A stretch of DNA of 64,000 nt. Source: Acanthochlamys bracteata (Eukaryota; Streptophyta; Magnoliopsida; Pandanales; Velloziaceae). Positions 48,409 to 59,789 of this stretch are shown in pieces. The position numbers and the translations under genes are program-made. The DNA is taken from assembly GCA_019914995.1 (NCBI GenBank), contig CM034137.1, forward strand, positions 4,987,155 to 5,051,154, read 5' to 3'. Below the pieces are notes generated by a model. The model did no database searches. It was not told where the DNA came from and saw only the letters and a list, made by a program, of their open reading frames with translations. The first letter of the stretch is position 1, and each line of letters begins with the position of its first letter.

Positions 48409-48969
48409 TTATCCTCCTAAACATTCTACTTTTTCTTCTAATTTTCTTACAAAGAACTGAGTCTTATTAACAAAATTTTCTCTTTTATCTATATGATATA
48501 ATTCTCTGGGAGAGGTAAGGTCTAAACCATTTTGCTTAAAATGTTCTAAAATTTCTTCTTGATCTATAATTGAACCTACTTCCATTAAATGCTTATTACT
48601 TCTATTAAATATTTTACTCATAAATGTTTGCTTCGAACTACTGGGAACATTTTTCTCTGAACTACGTTCTACTAATGTCCTAGAACTTCCACTAGATGGT
48701 TTAGGTCTATCTATACCACAGGCTTTTTTTTTGTTAAGTCTGTCTACTTTCTTAATAAGATTTTCTATTTCTTGATTTATATTGTTTTTATGTTTTACTT
48801 CTAGTAATAAATCTAATTTAGTATTTACTCGAAGTAAAAGACTAATAATTGTATTGTTTTGTCTAATTAGAGTTTTATCTTGCGCAGGGGTAGGATCAAG
48901 CTTACTAAATCCTTCGGCTGGAAACAGATATTTTTCAGTTTCTAATAAAGCTTCTTGATAATCTATCAT
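48409..48969 (-). pseudogene. Copy D ORF2 fused in frame to the movement-protein N-terminus
   Basis: A single 186-codon frame begins MIDYQEALLETEKYLFPAEG (ORF2) and continues at about residue 92 into SSGSSRTLVERSSEK, the start region of ORF3, up to KVECLGG. The ATGA overlap between ORF2 and ORF3 is deleted. In the other copies the two are separate, so this is a deletion fusion rather than the ancestral state. Confidence 0.85.
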
Positions 48970-49359
48970 AAAGAAAAGGACTTTCTACAAAGTTCTGTTA
49001 GTGTGTCTACCGTAGTGTTTAAACTGTGGATTTGTCTTTCTATTGATTGCAAACTAATATTTCTATGCGAGTAATGATGTACTATTTCTGAACTAAATTG
49101 AAATTGACTTTTAACGAAATCTAAATTTGTTCTTATAGTTTTTATATCTGAAAATAAAAGTTACTTAAAAGATTCGATATTACTTGAAAGATTTAAAACT
49201 AAATCAATTAAACAGTTTAATACAGGGTCAGAACAACGGAGTAGATGCTTAAAAATTCACTGTTCTTTTCAAAATAACACGTAATCCTACACTTATCTAA
49301 TGTAATTGCTATCCTAGATTATGGTAGACTTCTAAGTCTAAGTAATCAAATCTCTTCAG
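48966..49359 (-). pseudogene. Copy D ORF Y
   Basis: From the conserved CTG at 49357-49359 to the ATGA joint at 48966-48969. Length 394 nt (417 in copy A), so not in frame throughout. The N-terminal residues LKRFDYLDLE are conserved. Confidence 0.65.
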
Positions 49360-49442
49360 ATCCACCTTCTTCTTCTTCGGTAATTTCTGCTAAGTTAAGA
49401 TGTTCAAAAAGGGTTTCAAAATTTACTATGTATTCGTCCCTA
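49346..49442 (-). CDS. Copy D ORF X, truncated fragment
   Basis: Keeps EYIVNFETLFEHLNLAEIT and the acidic tail to TGA 49346-49348. It is cut at about 49442, where plus-strand protease sequence begins. Confidence 0.5.
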
Positions 49443-49748
49443 GCTGAAAGTAGTAAACATCAAGATAACTTCAGTTTCAAACCTATTCCAAAGATAATTC
49501 CAGAACCTAATCCTGCACCAGAATTAGAAGAAGTTTCAAATTTAAATTTGGTAGAAGAACCTATAATTGTTTGTATCAATTATAATGACATAGGAACCTT
49601 AAAAGTAATGTGCAAAATACGTATAGAAAACTATATCGTAGAAACAATATCTATGATAGATACAGGTTGTACTAACACTATACTTACCCCAGATATAATT
49701 CGAGAAAAATATTTTAGAAAAACTAAACAACCTTTAGTAGCCACACAG
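49443..49748 (+). pseudogene. Viral scrap F: protease fragment
   Basis: Plus-strand frame with ESSKHQDNFSF, VEEPIIVCINYNDIG and IDTGCTNTILTPDII, ending KQPLVATQMN at about 49750, where non-viral sequence begins. Very similar to the protease of copy D but in opposite orientation and directly abutting copy D's ORF X. Confidence 0.88.
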
Positions 49749-49784
49749 ATGAATGCTAATACATTAGTATTCAAGCGACTGAAT

Positions 49785-49879
49785 GCTAATGTATACCTAA
49801 CTGAAAATGTTATATGAACAATGAGAAACTCATCGCATGGTAAGTTTGTTTAAAACAAGTGGGTTCAACAACCATTTCT
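49785..49879 (+). repeat. 95-bp direct repeat, copy 1
   Basis: GCTAATGTATACCTAACT... to CAACCATTTCT; same length and nearly identical to 53941-54035. The two flank a 4.06-kb block. Confidence 0.85.
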
Positions 49880-52800
49880 ATTTAAGTCTAAAAATATAGT
49901 CATCCTCATCTTCCAATGTCTATAATTATTCCTATCAAATACTAGAGGACACTCAGGCGATCTTCCTTCCTTTTCAATGAAGTTTGAACTTGCCTTAGGA
50001 TCTTCTCAAGAAGCCTGATACCACTTGCTAGATATTCTGCAAAATCTACTCAAGAAAGGAGGGGTGAATTGAGTTGATAATTAAAAATTTTCGTTTAACA
50101 AAAGTTCATACAAACAGCAGGTAATCAGCCGGCTGTGTGTATGATAATTCCTACAGAGGATAGCACAATAGATAGTAAGTATAGTTTGATGATAAATAAG
50201 AGCCACTCAAGATATTTACGTGGTTCGGCAAATCTCTTTACCTACATCCACGGATGCTCTATTACAAGAGCTGAAGTTTCATTAAACTTTTAATAAGCTA
50301 CACTCATCAAGAGCAAAGTGCTTTACCAAGCACACTTACTCTTATAGGTCTCCTCAAACAGATAACCTCTTACAGCCTTCTGGACACACAAGTCCCCCTG
50401 ACTAGTTAGCTAGCCTTATTACAAAGTTTATGAACTCCTACCAAGCTCCAACAGAGCTTCCCCCTCAAGTGCTCTAAGCGCTTCAGCACTAATTACAGAA
50501 ATTTATAACACAAGATTAAAAGCGTCAATCTCAATTTAAGAAATAAACTTAAAGTAAACAAGTGAGATGACCAAAGGAGCTGCCAAAGAATGTTTAGTAA
50601 ATGATCAGCTGCAGTAAGAACTCCTTGCTTTGAGAAATTAAGTCGATGTAATGCTTGTTCTCCTTTCTTTGAATTGCTCAGTGTATTACCCTCTTCTTAT
50701 TTTGTTCTTCAGCTTCCCTTCTTCTTATAGTGTCTACTGCTTTGTAGGTAGCTGGATCTTTCCGTTGGAGAAGACTTCCCGTTGGTGACAATTTTCTGTT
50801 GTGGAGGTAAAAATGTGCTCAGTGGTTAATCAGCTCCCTCAAGACTTCTTTAAGCTAATCTAGCGTGACTCTTTTATCAGCATTAAATGCACCAGTAAAG
50901 AAAATTTAAAACTCCAGCTTACTGCCCACTTGCCTCAGCTGATGTGTTTGGTGTGGGCCCCAGCAACTTATTTTCTATTTCCTAACTTGGAGATGAGTTG
51001 GATGGTGAATCTCCTTAGAAGATTTGATGATCTGACTGACGTTCTTTCACTGGGCTTGCTTGGCCATCTACTAACCTATGAGGTTGAACTTGTTTTTCAA
51101 TGGTGTGGTGTGGTGGCTCAATGTAGCTCACTTCTGTGATGCAAAATTATAACAAGATAGTTGACTTATAGTATGGTATCTCTTTATGATTAAATCTGTA
51201 ATTTTTTGTTGGAGGAAAATCGAAATCTGAATATTAAAAATATTTATGTATTGTCAACAAGACGTGGTTTTGATATAGCTAATTTGGATATATTTTCTTG
51301 ATCTGTTCTTCTTGTGATTTCTCATGGTTCTTGATGTGAACTTGCAGCTAATATGTTCCTCAATGAATTTTCAAAATTTGGCTTCAAAAGGATGAGAAAA
51401 TCTTGATCAAACTGCATCTAAAAGTCACCTCAGTATTTCTGCAACTCACTGTTCTACAACTCATTTTCTGTATTTTCTTCCAATATTTCATGATTTTCTT
51501 AGACTTGTGTTGATCATGATTTGATATCCTATTAGATCAATCTTGTGGTGTGCATGTTGCTCTAACGTTGATGAAAAGTTGGAAGTAAGATGAAATGAGC
51601 ATGTTTGAATCTATCTCTGAAAGGTATATGCTGATCGTAATGGCTCGTGTTAGTTGTTTTATGCATTCAGTAGTGAGACAGCAATTAGAAAGCTGGCTGT
51701 CTTCTGTAGGATTCTTCTGTTTTGCCAATGCTCTATTACTGTTCTCTAGTTTTGCATATAGCTAGCAACCCGGTAGCTGGTTGTCAAGTGACTATATACT
51801 CCTTTGTCAATGTGATCTCTGTTCTATGGCTACTATTCATGCACCTCCGAAGGAATGCCACGTATATGTAGTAAGCAGGTAGCTAGCTGTTAGGTGGCTG
51901 TCTGTAGATGAGACTTCTCTCAGGGATGATCTATATATCTTCCGTTGAACAATTCTAGTTACAGGTTGATTGATCAGTGGCTATCCGTCGCTGTTGTTTG
52001 AGTTTTTTTTTTTTTTTTTTTTTGCACTTGGTGATTAGCAAGCATTGGATCATCATCTCCACGCTGCGCCAACAAATTAAACCGTAGTGAAGTATTTGTT
52101 GTTGCGAATTTTGCAAGGTGTTGTGTGTGTGTGTGTGTGTTTTAAATTTAAGAATTGAAATCCAGAAGATTGACACCCTTTCTTCAGTGCTCACAACATG
52201 AAGCCAGGTAAAAAGCACTGCACCTTCAGTTTTATTAGTGTTTGGAAGTTATGTGAGCTGTTAAACAAGAAGGCTCTGAATTGTGAATATGGTATGATCG
52301 ATCAGAAGATGATAGGATGATGGATACCAATGCTTGATTTTGTTTCATAATTTACTTTTGATTCTTATAGTTTTTGGTCTCGAATGGTTTATGAGTATTG
52401 TTGTTTTTGATAAGTTAAGTGTTGTTCAGCCTATGATATTAGAAGAATTCTGCTTTCAGTTCAGATCCTTTTGGTAGGTAACATGATACTTCTTTGGAAG
52501 ATTTATTAACCTCATGCTAGCAATCAACTTTAATTGTTTTCTGTTTATGCATGAAAGAGAAAAATTCAATTAATTATCTTTATTTGATGTCACGTCTGTT
52601 AGTTGGGCAAGCAGAAAGACATGGACAAGAAGAGATTATAGCTTCACTTAAATCTCCACTTTAGTCACTGAGGCTGCCATTGTCACCCTTGTTTCGGAAT
52701 TCCCCCAACTTTAGAGTGCCCAAGAAGTGATGGATGCTAATCTTATCTTATAAAATATCGAATTCCTATGCTATGCAAGCTGTTGTGTCTTACCATAATC

Positions 52801-53627
52801 CTGTAACCATTATCTTACTTATGCCTTTGTGGTACATGTTACAAAATGGACCCAGTGATCTAATTCAATTTTGACTATGTATCCTTGTCAAATTACTAGA
52901 TCAAATGAAGATTTTATTGTGTACTGATAACAGTTATCCATTTTTGCCAGTGTTGTGAGCTTTTATTGTAGTCCATTTTTTTCAGTGTAGTGAATTCTTA
53001 TAGTAAATGAATTCTTTTTGTAATCCATTTTATGCTCTCAAAGAGTATAAATCATCATGTTGTCCTTTTCACTTACATGGTAGAAAGACGATAGCACTAA
53101 AATGTCCATAGCAATAATAAACAGAGTTCAAGTAAGGGAAAAATGCTCACATAACATAACATTCGAAAAATGTTGACATTCCACCAAAAATATTCACATT
53201 CACATTACAACTTTCGTAACATTACAAATGTTCAAAAGGTACATTATTGACATTCACATTACAAATTGTCATTGACATTAATGTTGGTCGGTTCCAAAAA
53301 AACAGTACACATTGGCAAGTACTTGATTGTTGGCAAATCATGGAATATATATATATAGACATTCTTGTACACAAATTTTTATAAAACAATTTAAGGAAAT
53401 TGACGTTCTATAGCAGCAAGTCCCATGTCCAGTTGTGTACTAAATTGGTCACAAAGCAATATTGTGTTCATTACCAGCAAAGATAGTCTTTGCTGCTTTG
53501 AACGTCAAATTTCATCACAAGCAGTTTGCTAAATTGGAGTGATCTGATCCAATGCTTCAGTCTTTATTTGATGCTACTAGCCTTGCGGAGGATTGACTTG
53601 TGTGATCTCGGTTGTCTTGGATTGTTA
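49880..53627. other. Non-coding sequence between the 95-bp direct repeats
   Basis: No gene recognised. A repeat motif AAGGAGGGGTGAATTGAGTT near 50058, shared with 31270, is typical of dispersed plant elements. A 21-base T run lies at 52003-52023 and a GT microsatellite at 52122-52141. ATTCACATTACAA-type repeats cluster at 53180-53270. Short frames at 50930-51139, 51537-51728 and 51955-52218 have no domain. Confidence 0.5.
52122..52141. repeat. GT microsatellite
   Basis: Uninterrupted (GT)n of about ten units. Confidence 0.95.
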
Positions 53628-53825
53628 CAGGCGCTGCAAATTAGTCAGTAGGTCAAAGATGATCGACATTTCAGACTGAATCGATTTAGCCTCTGCAAAG
53701 AAAACTGAAAGGTTCTTCTTCTCAGCTTTGCTAAGATATCTTGCCTCAAGGTCGGAACCTGCATCAGCTTCCATCTTCTTGAGCTCCACATAGCTCTAGA
53801 AGGATTTGGTCGTTAGGTCATTCAT
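53628..53825 (-). pseudogene. SYP11-type syntaxin (Qa-SNARE) N-terminal relic
   Basis: From ATG at 53823-53825 the minus strand reads MNDLTTKSF, a TAG, then SYVELKK, NLSVFFAEAKSIQSEM and DLLTNLQRL. This pattern of a short N-peptide, then an acidic stretch, then the first Habc helix is characteristic of the plant SYP11 syntaxins that act in cell-plate membrane fusion. Only ~66 codons remain, with an in-frame stop; SNARE motif and membrane anchor are absent. A duplicated or transposon-captured piece, or the end of a dead gene. Confidence 0.6.
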
Positions 53826-53940
53826 CTTTTTAGCAATTAAGAGCTCCAAATAAACAAAAGCAACATCAGTGATAATTTGAGAGCTAAAAGTATACCTAAC
53901 TGAATGCTAACGAACAAAATGCAATAAATGAACTCTAAAG

Positions 53941-54035
53941 GCTAATGTATACCTAACTAAAAATGTTATATGAACAATGAGAAACTCATTGCATGGTAAG
54001 TTTGTTTGAAACAAGTGGGTTCAACAACCATTTCT
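53941..54035 (+). repeat. 95-bp direct repeat, copy 2
   Basis: Partner of 49785-49879, same orientation. Confidence 0.85.
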
Positions 54036-54980
54036 CTTGGGAATCACTTGAAGACCATTTTAAAATATATCTCAAATCAAAGTCTGCTTCACTTACCCAA
54101 TCAAAGGAACTGGATTATATGGTGACTAACGTGTTTCTCTCAAGCAGGCTACCACCAGTATAAACCTGGTGACATAAATGTCTATAATGAATGTGTTAAC
54201 CAAATTAACAAAACGAAGCTATATGAGTAATAAAATGAGAACATTCCTGTTAAATGAACCCAAGATAATCAAGTCCAAATATTTACTTAATAGATAAAAC
54301 CATGAAAGTGTTTGAACCCTATCACAACAAAAGTGGACAAAAACGGATTCGCTAACTTATATACTTGTAATCAAAACTAGTTACTGGTAAGAGGATGGTT
54401 AATCAGAACACATCCAAACTTTTCTAAGCAATATGAAAAACATGCCAAAAGAAACAAAGAAAACTTGAGCAGCTGATGAACTTGAGAAGTGAAAGTAAGA
54501 ACAAAATTAACGGGGGCAATTCATGAAATTGAAGATAGTAGAAGGCATAGAAGGAGGAGAAGAGGAGCTGACGGTTTATCGGATCTAATTTCGATCGCCA
54601 GCCGGTGATAGAACGCTACGACAGTCACAAGAACGTAAGAGTTTCGAGCTAATGGATGCGGGAAACTGAAAGTTTCTTTGACAAATTGGAATAAGGCTGG
54701 CCAGGCGCTAGAATCAATCGCGGACGGGAGGGAAAGCTCCCTGCAACGAGAGAACAAAGAAGGAAATGAAAAGAGAAAGGGAGAAAAACATAATGACAAT
54801 GACAAATATACCTTGAACAGTGTTTCCGTAAAAGCTTGTAGCAGCATTTTTTTAGAGTGCTAAATCTGGTTGTCTGATCTTGATCAAAACGCCCAGTAGA
54901 TAGTGTGCACACAATGTGCCCGGAATCACGATGTCATAGGACACATTATAGCACATGGTTGTGTATATATATATATATAT
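54036..54980. other. Unrecognised sequence
   Basis: No repeat seen. The part at about 54540-54760 is richer in GC, and open frames exist on both strands (54521-54847 minus, 54678-54863 plus), but none resembles a family I know. A (TA)n run at 54964-54980 precedes the next element. Confidence 0.4.
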
Positions 54981-57637
54981 GGGAGGGATATGGGCACTCC
55001 AGACACTCCTTGACGGTGGATAGTTAGGATTGCATCACGAGATGCTCATAATCATATATCTATCTCTTACGCGGTTTTGGTTCAATCAAATTTCTCCGTC
55101 CGAATTCTCATCAACAGTTCGAAAATACATTGCTGTCGGCTGTAAGTTGTAATATATTTACGTATACTCTCTCTTCTCTTGTTACTTTTAATTAATTTCA
55201 ATTATCTTAATTAACTATTTCTCTTAAGTTTTCTCATTACTCTTTTCTTTAAGACCCTCCCTTCCCCGACAAAATCATTCTCTCGTTTTCTATCCTCTAC
55301 CATAGCTCTCTTCACACATTTTACTCCGGCAATCTCTCTTCTTCGGCACGACCTCTCCATTGTGTTCTCCTTGATTTCGAGCACGTCTCTCCCTCCCTGC
55401 AGATCTCTCCCAACGCGAACCCGCCTTTGAATTCGAATGACGACGCTCGATTATTCGTCGATCTCTCCCTATACGACCTGACAGTTTGAGATTTCGATTT
55501 CAAGATCTGGATTTTGAGATTTCGATCGGTTTATGATTTCGAGTTTGAAAGATTGGTTTTGTTGATTTTTTTTAAAAAAAGAATTGGTTGATTTGTTTTG
55601 TATTCTTTATTTTTGTTGCTGGTGTATTCAGAAGTGTTGTGTGGTGTATTGATTTGATTTGCTTATTTTATGTTGTACTGGTTTGATTGCTTTTTTTCTG
55701 GTGTATTGCTTTTTTTGGCCAAGGTGTTGTTGTAGCAGCCCATGCATTGGAGAGAGTTGAATGTTGTAAGAGCAGTTACTGTTGGTGCTAGTTGTGGTTT
55801 ATGTTGGTTGGTACTAACCCGCAGATGCTTTGGATCTCGATCTCGATAATGTGAAAATTGGATTTTTTGGTTAATGATGAGTAAAAGTTTTTCTCGTTCT
55901 TTATTTTTTCCTAGAAGAAGAATTATGTTAACGCTTGATTTGCATTGGGTACTTATCTCCATTGTTGAAGTATTAATGGGTAATTGTAGATAAGGATTTA
56001 TGTACGCCTTGTTGTATACAACATTGTTCTCTGAATAATACCTCCGTCATCGAAGCCAAGCATCGAAGGTGGCCAAGCAGTGATGTGTAGAATTTCAGGT
56101 GACAAGGCTTACTTCTGTGGCTGCGGATTTTATGGTGCCGTCGACACACTCTGCCACAACGACCAAGCTCTTCTTTTCTGATCATGGTGTCATAAAGATT
56201 GTAAAGCATGAATGTGATGCAATAAACACATTCGTACATATTGTTGTTTTTACTCGTTCAAAAATCTGGTGTTAGAATGAGCTTTTGTAAATTCAGAGCC
56301 TTCATGCCTCTTCAGGTTCAAGAGTGTGGACTGGAATGAATTGAATCTTAGTATCGTTTTCATAATGAATCAGTGGATTTAAAGCGTGTAAAAGATATAT
56401 CCATGTATCATCTTGTACAAGAATGTGGTGAAGATTTGTTCAAGTGCCTATCAAGTGGGATTGAAGTATATTTATTGTGCTCATTTGCCACAATAAAAGT
56501 ATACAAATACATATTGGACAATAACGAATGAAGCTTTACTAGATACAAGAGTGACAACAACTATCTTCTCACTACACTAGTATGTACGGAATCTTTTGCA
56601 GTCCACATCTAAATGCATGAATGAATTAATCCCAAACTTTCGCAGTGAGAATTATTATTGCAGTCATTTGCAATTCAAGCATCAGCAGAAAACTAGTATC
56701 TTCCATTCACAAAGCTCTTTGCAATAAACGGATGCACCGTCATAGTCTAGTTCTCGAGCCCATGGAACACTATAAATTTTAGCAAATCAGGTCCCCAGCA
56801 TTTGATAAACACCAAAGAACGCTCTACAACCAAAGAACGCAACAATAAATTAGCTAGAAATATTGCAACCAAAAGTTATCATCATGAGAAAATTTCTTAA
56901 CAAGTAGTTGTTGTCGTAGTATGGACACAGCCCTCCCTCGCACCTAGGGCAACAACACTGTAGAAGTACGTATGAGCAATAATAGTTATGATAAAGAAAA
57001 TTACTTCTGCACAGCAATCATATTGCATGATGAATAACAAATATAGAGCTGGAGTTATGTGTTGTGTTGATCTATTTACACCTACATTTCAAGCTCTAGT
57101 TTGGCTAAAAGTATAGCATACGTATTTGTGACATGATTTTCATATAATTGAAATTTCATGAAACCTCCTCTGCGCAAAACATCACTCACTTTCTTTCAAC
57201 ATAGTGCATCCACTTCGGAAAACAACTGAACACTTGGCATGCATGTCTTCACCTCTTATACCAAAACTACCAAAAAGCTTGCAAATTCATTATAGAATTA
57301 TTGTTTCCACAAAGAATCTTCAAATCTTATCTAAAACATCACAACTAACATAGAAAATTAACACAAGCCCACCAGCACAGACATATATCCACTAACGAGA
57401 GCTAAACTTTCGCTCCAACTAATCATTCCAGTAGCACTAGAACAAAAACAATTAGACTAACAAACAAACAGCGTGTTGTCGAACTGTTGAGAGAATTTTG
57501 GACAAAGAAATTTGATTGAACCGAAATAGTGTACATATAGATATAAGATTATAAGGCACTCCATTAATGCAATCCTGACCATCCACGTCACGGTATGCCT
57601 AGAAGTGCCAGAAAGAAGGGAGTGCCGGTATCCCTCC
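54981..57637. mobile_element. 2.66-kb non-autonomous DNA transposon with terminal inverted repeats
   Basis: The left end GGGAGGGATATGGGCACTCC (54981) matches the complement of the right end (57618-57637). Similarity continues inward to GGATTGCAT (55027-55035 and about 57567-57575), with ~16 extra bases on the right. Both ends lie in (TA)n. No transposase is visible. A pyrimidine-rich, GC-richer interior part (55240-55500) differs from the rest and could be a captured host fragment. Superfamily uncertain; Mutator-like or hAT-like are the candidates. Confidence 0.75.
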
Positions 57638-59174
57638 TCATATATATATAGGGATGGGATAGAGGACAAAGGCCACTATTCGTAGTGCCATTGTGCCTCC
57701 ACCCCAGCCGTTTGATCAGTAATCCAACAGCTCTCCTTGACGCGGGCAAGGCCGTATTTCTCTCATGCGTCATTTTGTGAAAACGAGGTTCTGTGGTGCA
57801 AATGAGTTGTTTCCGACTGCAATCTCTTTTTGTAACAGATAGACAAACGCGTCATTTTGAGAAAAAACATGCTCACTTTTAAGTTTCTTTGAATTTGAAT
57901 CGGCGCAATCATTGCTCCAAATAGGGTTTGAAAATTGAAGTGGGGCAATTACTATTCTAAAAATTATCAGTCATGTTTCAACTACAGAACAATTCCTCTC
58001 CTTCTACAACTGTTTTCTTATCAATTTAGAATTTAAATTTGATTATTCTCTTACTTCTGCACAGCTTTGATCAATCAACCTGTACCTGGAATTATATTCA
58101 ACACATGGGGAAACTGCAGGGTGAATCTGAAACATTGATCACTACTTCCAAATTTCTTGAAACCACGCTATCACTGCTTCGGAAAGTGTTCCCTTTTTAT
58201 TCATTCAATTTCTTATTTCTCTCTTGCTGCAGCCGCACCATCAATCGACTCATCTGCATTTCACTCCGCCACGGTACATTCTGCTGCACATCCAACCGTG
58301 ATGGATAATTCACCCAAGTCCTCTACGATTAAGACGAATTTCGCCAGTAATAGCTCCGTGAGCGGCATACACCTTCGAGTTGTCCTACTCTCGCTTTATG
58401 CCTCGGATAAAGGTCCTCATGAAGAAAGGTATTCCGTTTTCTTATGTGAACTTCATATGTTCTCACAGTGCGCAGGTCTCTCTATCTTGAGACCGTATAG
58501 GTCCGGTTAAAGAGTTCATTTGTAAGATTGATACTTGACATTAACATCACGCTCACGACTTGATGGTAACGACTTTCATGCGGAAATCAGACGTTGTCGG
58601 TCTGATTTCCACTCCGTGACATCGAGATATCTCACCAACCACGGCTGTCGCCTTGTCGTCGATGTTAATGAGCTATAGCGTAGGCTGTACTTGTTTGCAG
58701 TGCAGTGGTCGATAACATAGTTCAATGTTTCGTTCTATTTGAAGATATCGACCTGAGGAGTTTGTTATCTTATATTTGAATTTTTAGGTTGACGTCGTCA
58801 AGTCGAATATTCTTTGTTAGGTCAATATAATGGTATAAGAGTCACAATTTCGCCTCAAAGGTCGTTAGCTGAGATATAAAGTGGCGTTGCAATTGATTCC
58901 ATTGTGGTCGATAATTATGGTCCTAATACCGTGTTATGATAGTTGGGATTGTGTTTCTAGTATGATTATTGCAGCTGCAAAAACACTAATTTATGAAAGT
59001 TTGCCAATTGTAGGTAAGAAAAATGATTTGAGGGACGTTATTCCATCAGCAAAGGTCACCGTCCGTTCTCATATCGACCACATATGCGCAAATATCCAAA
59101 GCAAGGGTGCCCAAAACTCGGGAGCTGTAGACAGGCTGAAAGAGTCATCTTCAGCCGCTTGTAAGTCCTTGTTA
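57638..59174. other. Unrecognised sequence upstream of copy E
   Basis: GGGATGGGATAGAGGAC at 57651 after another TA run looks like a second transposon terminus; I did not find its partner. Plus-strand frames at 58157-58510 (117 codons) and 58881-59213 (110 codons, with RSHIDHICANIQSKGAQNSG) are unusually long for the region but match no family I recognise. Either could be an exon relic. Confidence 0.4.
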
Positions 59175-59440
59175 AAGCCAGTACTAGGCATTTCAAGGCA
59201 ATATTGGGATTGAACATGATGAAAGAAAGGGTATAACAAATTCATTTTCTATTTTAGCCTAAGATATCCTTGTGGTAGGAATTAATACTTAGATACATCC
59301 ATTAATTAGCAGAGCTGAAAAAGATACCTCTCTGCTTAAAATTGTGCCCAAGAGCTCGTCTGGTGGTAACAGGCTTAAGTAAATGTATCTGAAAGCTTTT
59401 GTTAGTTAATACATTAAAAAAATAATAATAAATAAATAAA
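59175..59440 (+). promoter_or_regulatory. Copy E leader fragment
   Basis: Matches the 3' part of the viral leader in copies A, B and L (GAACATGATGAAAGAAAG, GATATCCTTGTGGTAGG, GCAGAGCTGAAAAAGATA, GTATCTGAAAGCTTTTG). No TATA box or polyA signal is present. It runs almost directly into ORF2, so ORFs X and Y are deleted. Confidence 0.75.
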
Positions 59441-59444
59441 TAAA

Positions 59445-59789
59445 TTGATCCTACCCTTGCACAAGGATTTAGCAAACTTGATCCTACCCCTGCACAAGAT
59501 AAAACTATTAGAAACTGAGAAATATTTATTTGCAGCAGAAGGATTTAGCAAACTTGATCCTACCGCTGCACAAGATGAAACTATTATTAGACAAAACAAT
59601 AATACAATAAGTTTATTAATACGAGTAAATACAAAATTAGATTTATTATTAGAAGAAAGAAAAAAGAGTAAGTTTGATAAAGAATTAGAAGATCTTATTA
59701 AAAAAGTTGATAATATTAATATTAATAAATTAAACGGTATAGAAAGACCACAGCAATCCAAAGAATTAAAATTTATTTCTATAAAATGA
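59445..59789 (+). pseudogene. Copy E ORF2 with scrambled N-terminus
   Basis: The frame is open from 59445, but its first ~20 codons are a rearranged repeat: GATTTAGCAAACTTGATCCTACC occurs at about 59466-59488 and again at 59542-59564. Authentic ORF2 sequence resumes at LLETEKYLFAAEGFSK. The remainder is intact, with the hydrophobic heptad region (NNNTISLLIRVNTKLDLLLEE) and a basic C-terminus, and ends in the ATGA shared with ORF3 (59786-59789). The original MKDYQ start is lost. Longest surviving ORF2 in the window. Confidence 0.75.

Noticed and set aside
54521..54912. Hydrophobic minus-strand frames as a membrane protein gene
   Set aside because: Two overlapping frames with no family resemblance, no recognisable start context, and an equally open plus strand; likely chance in a GC-richer stretch.
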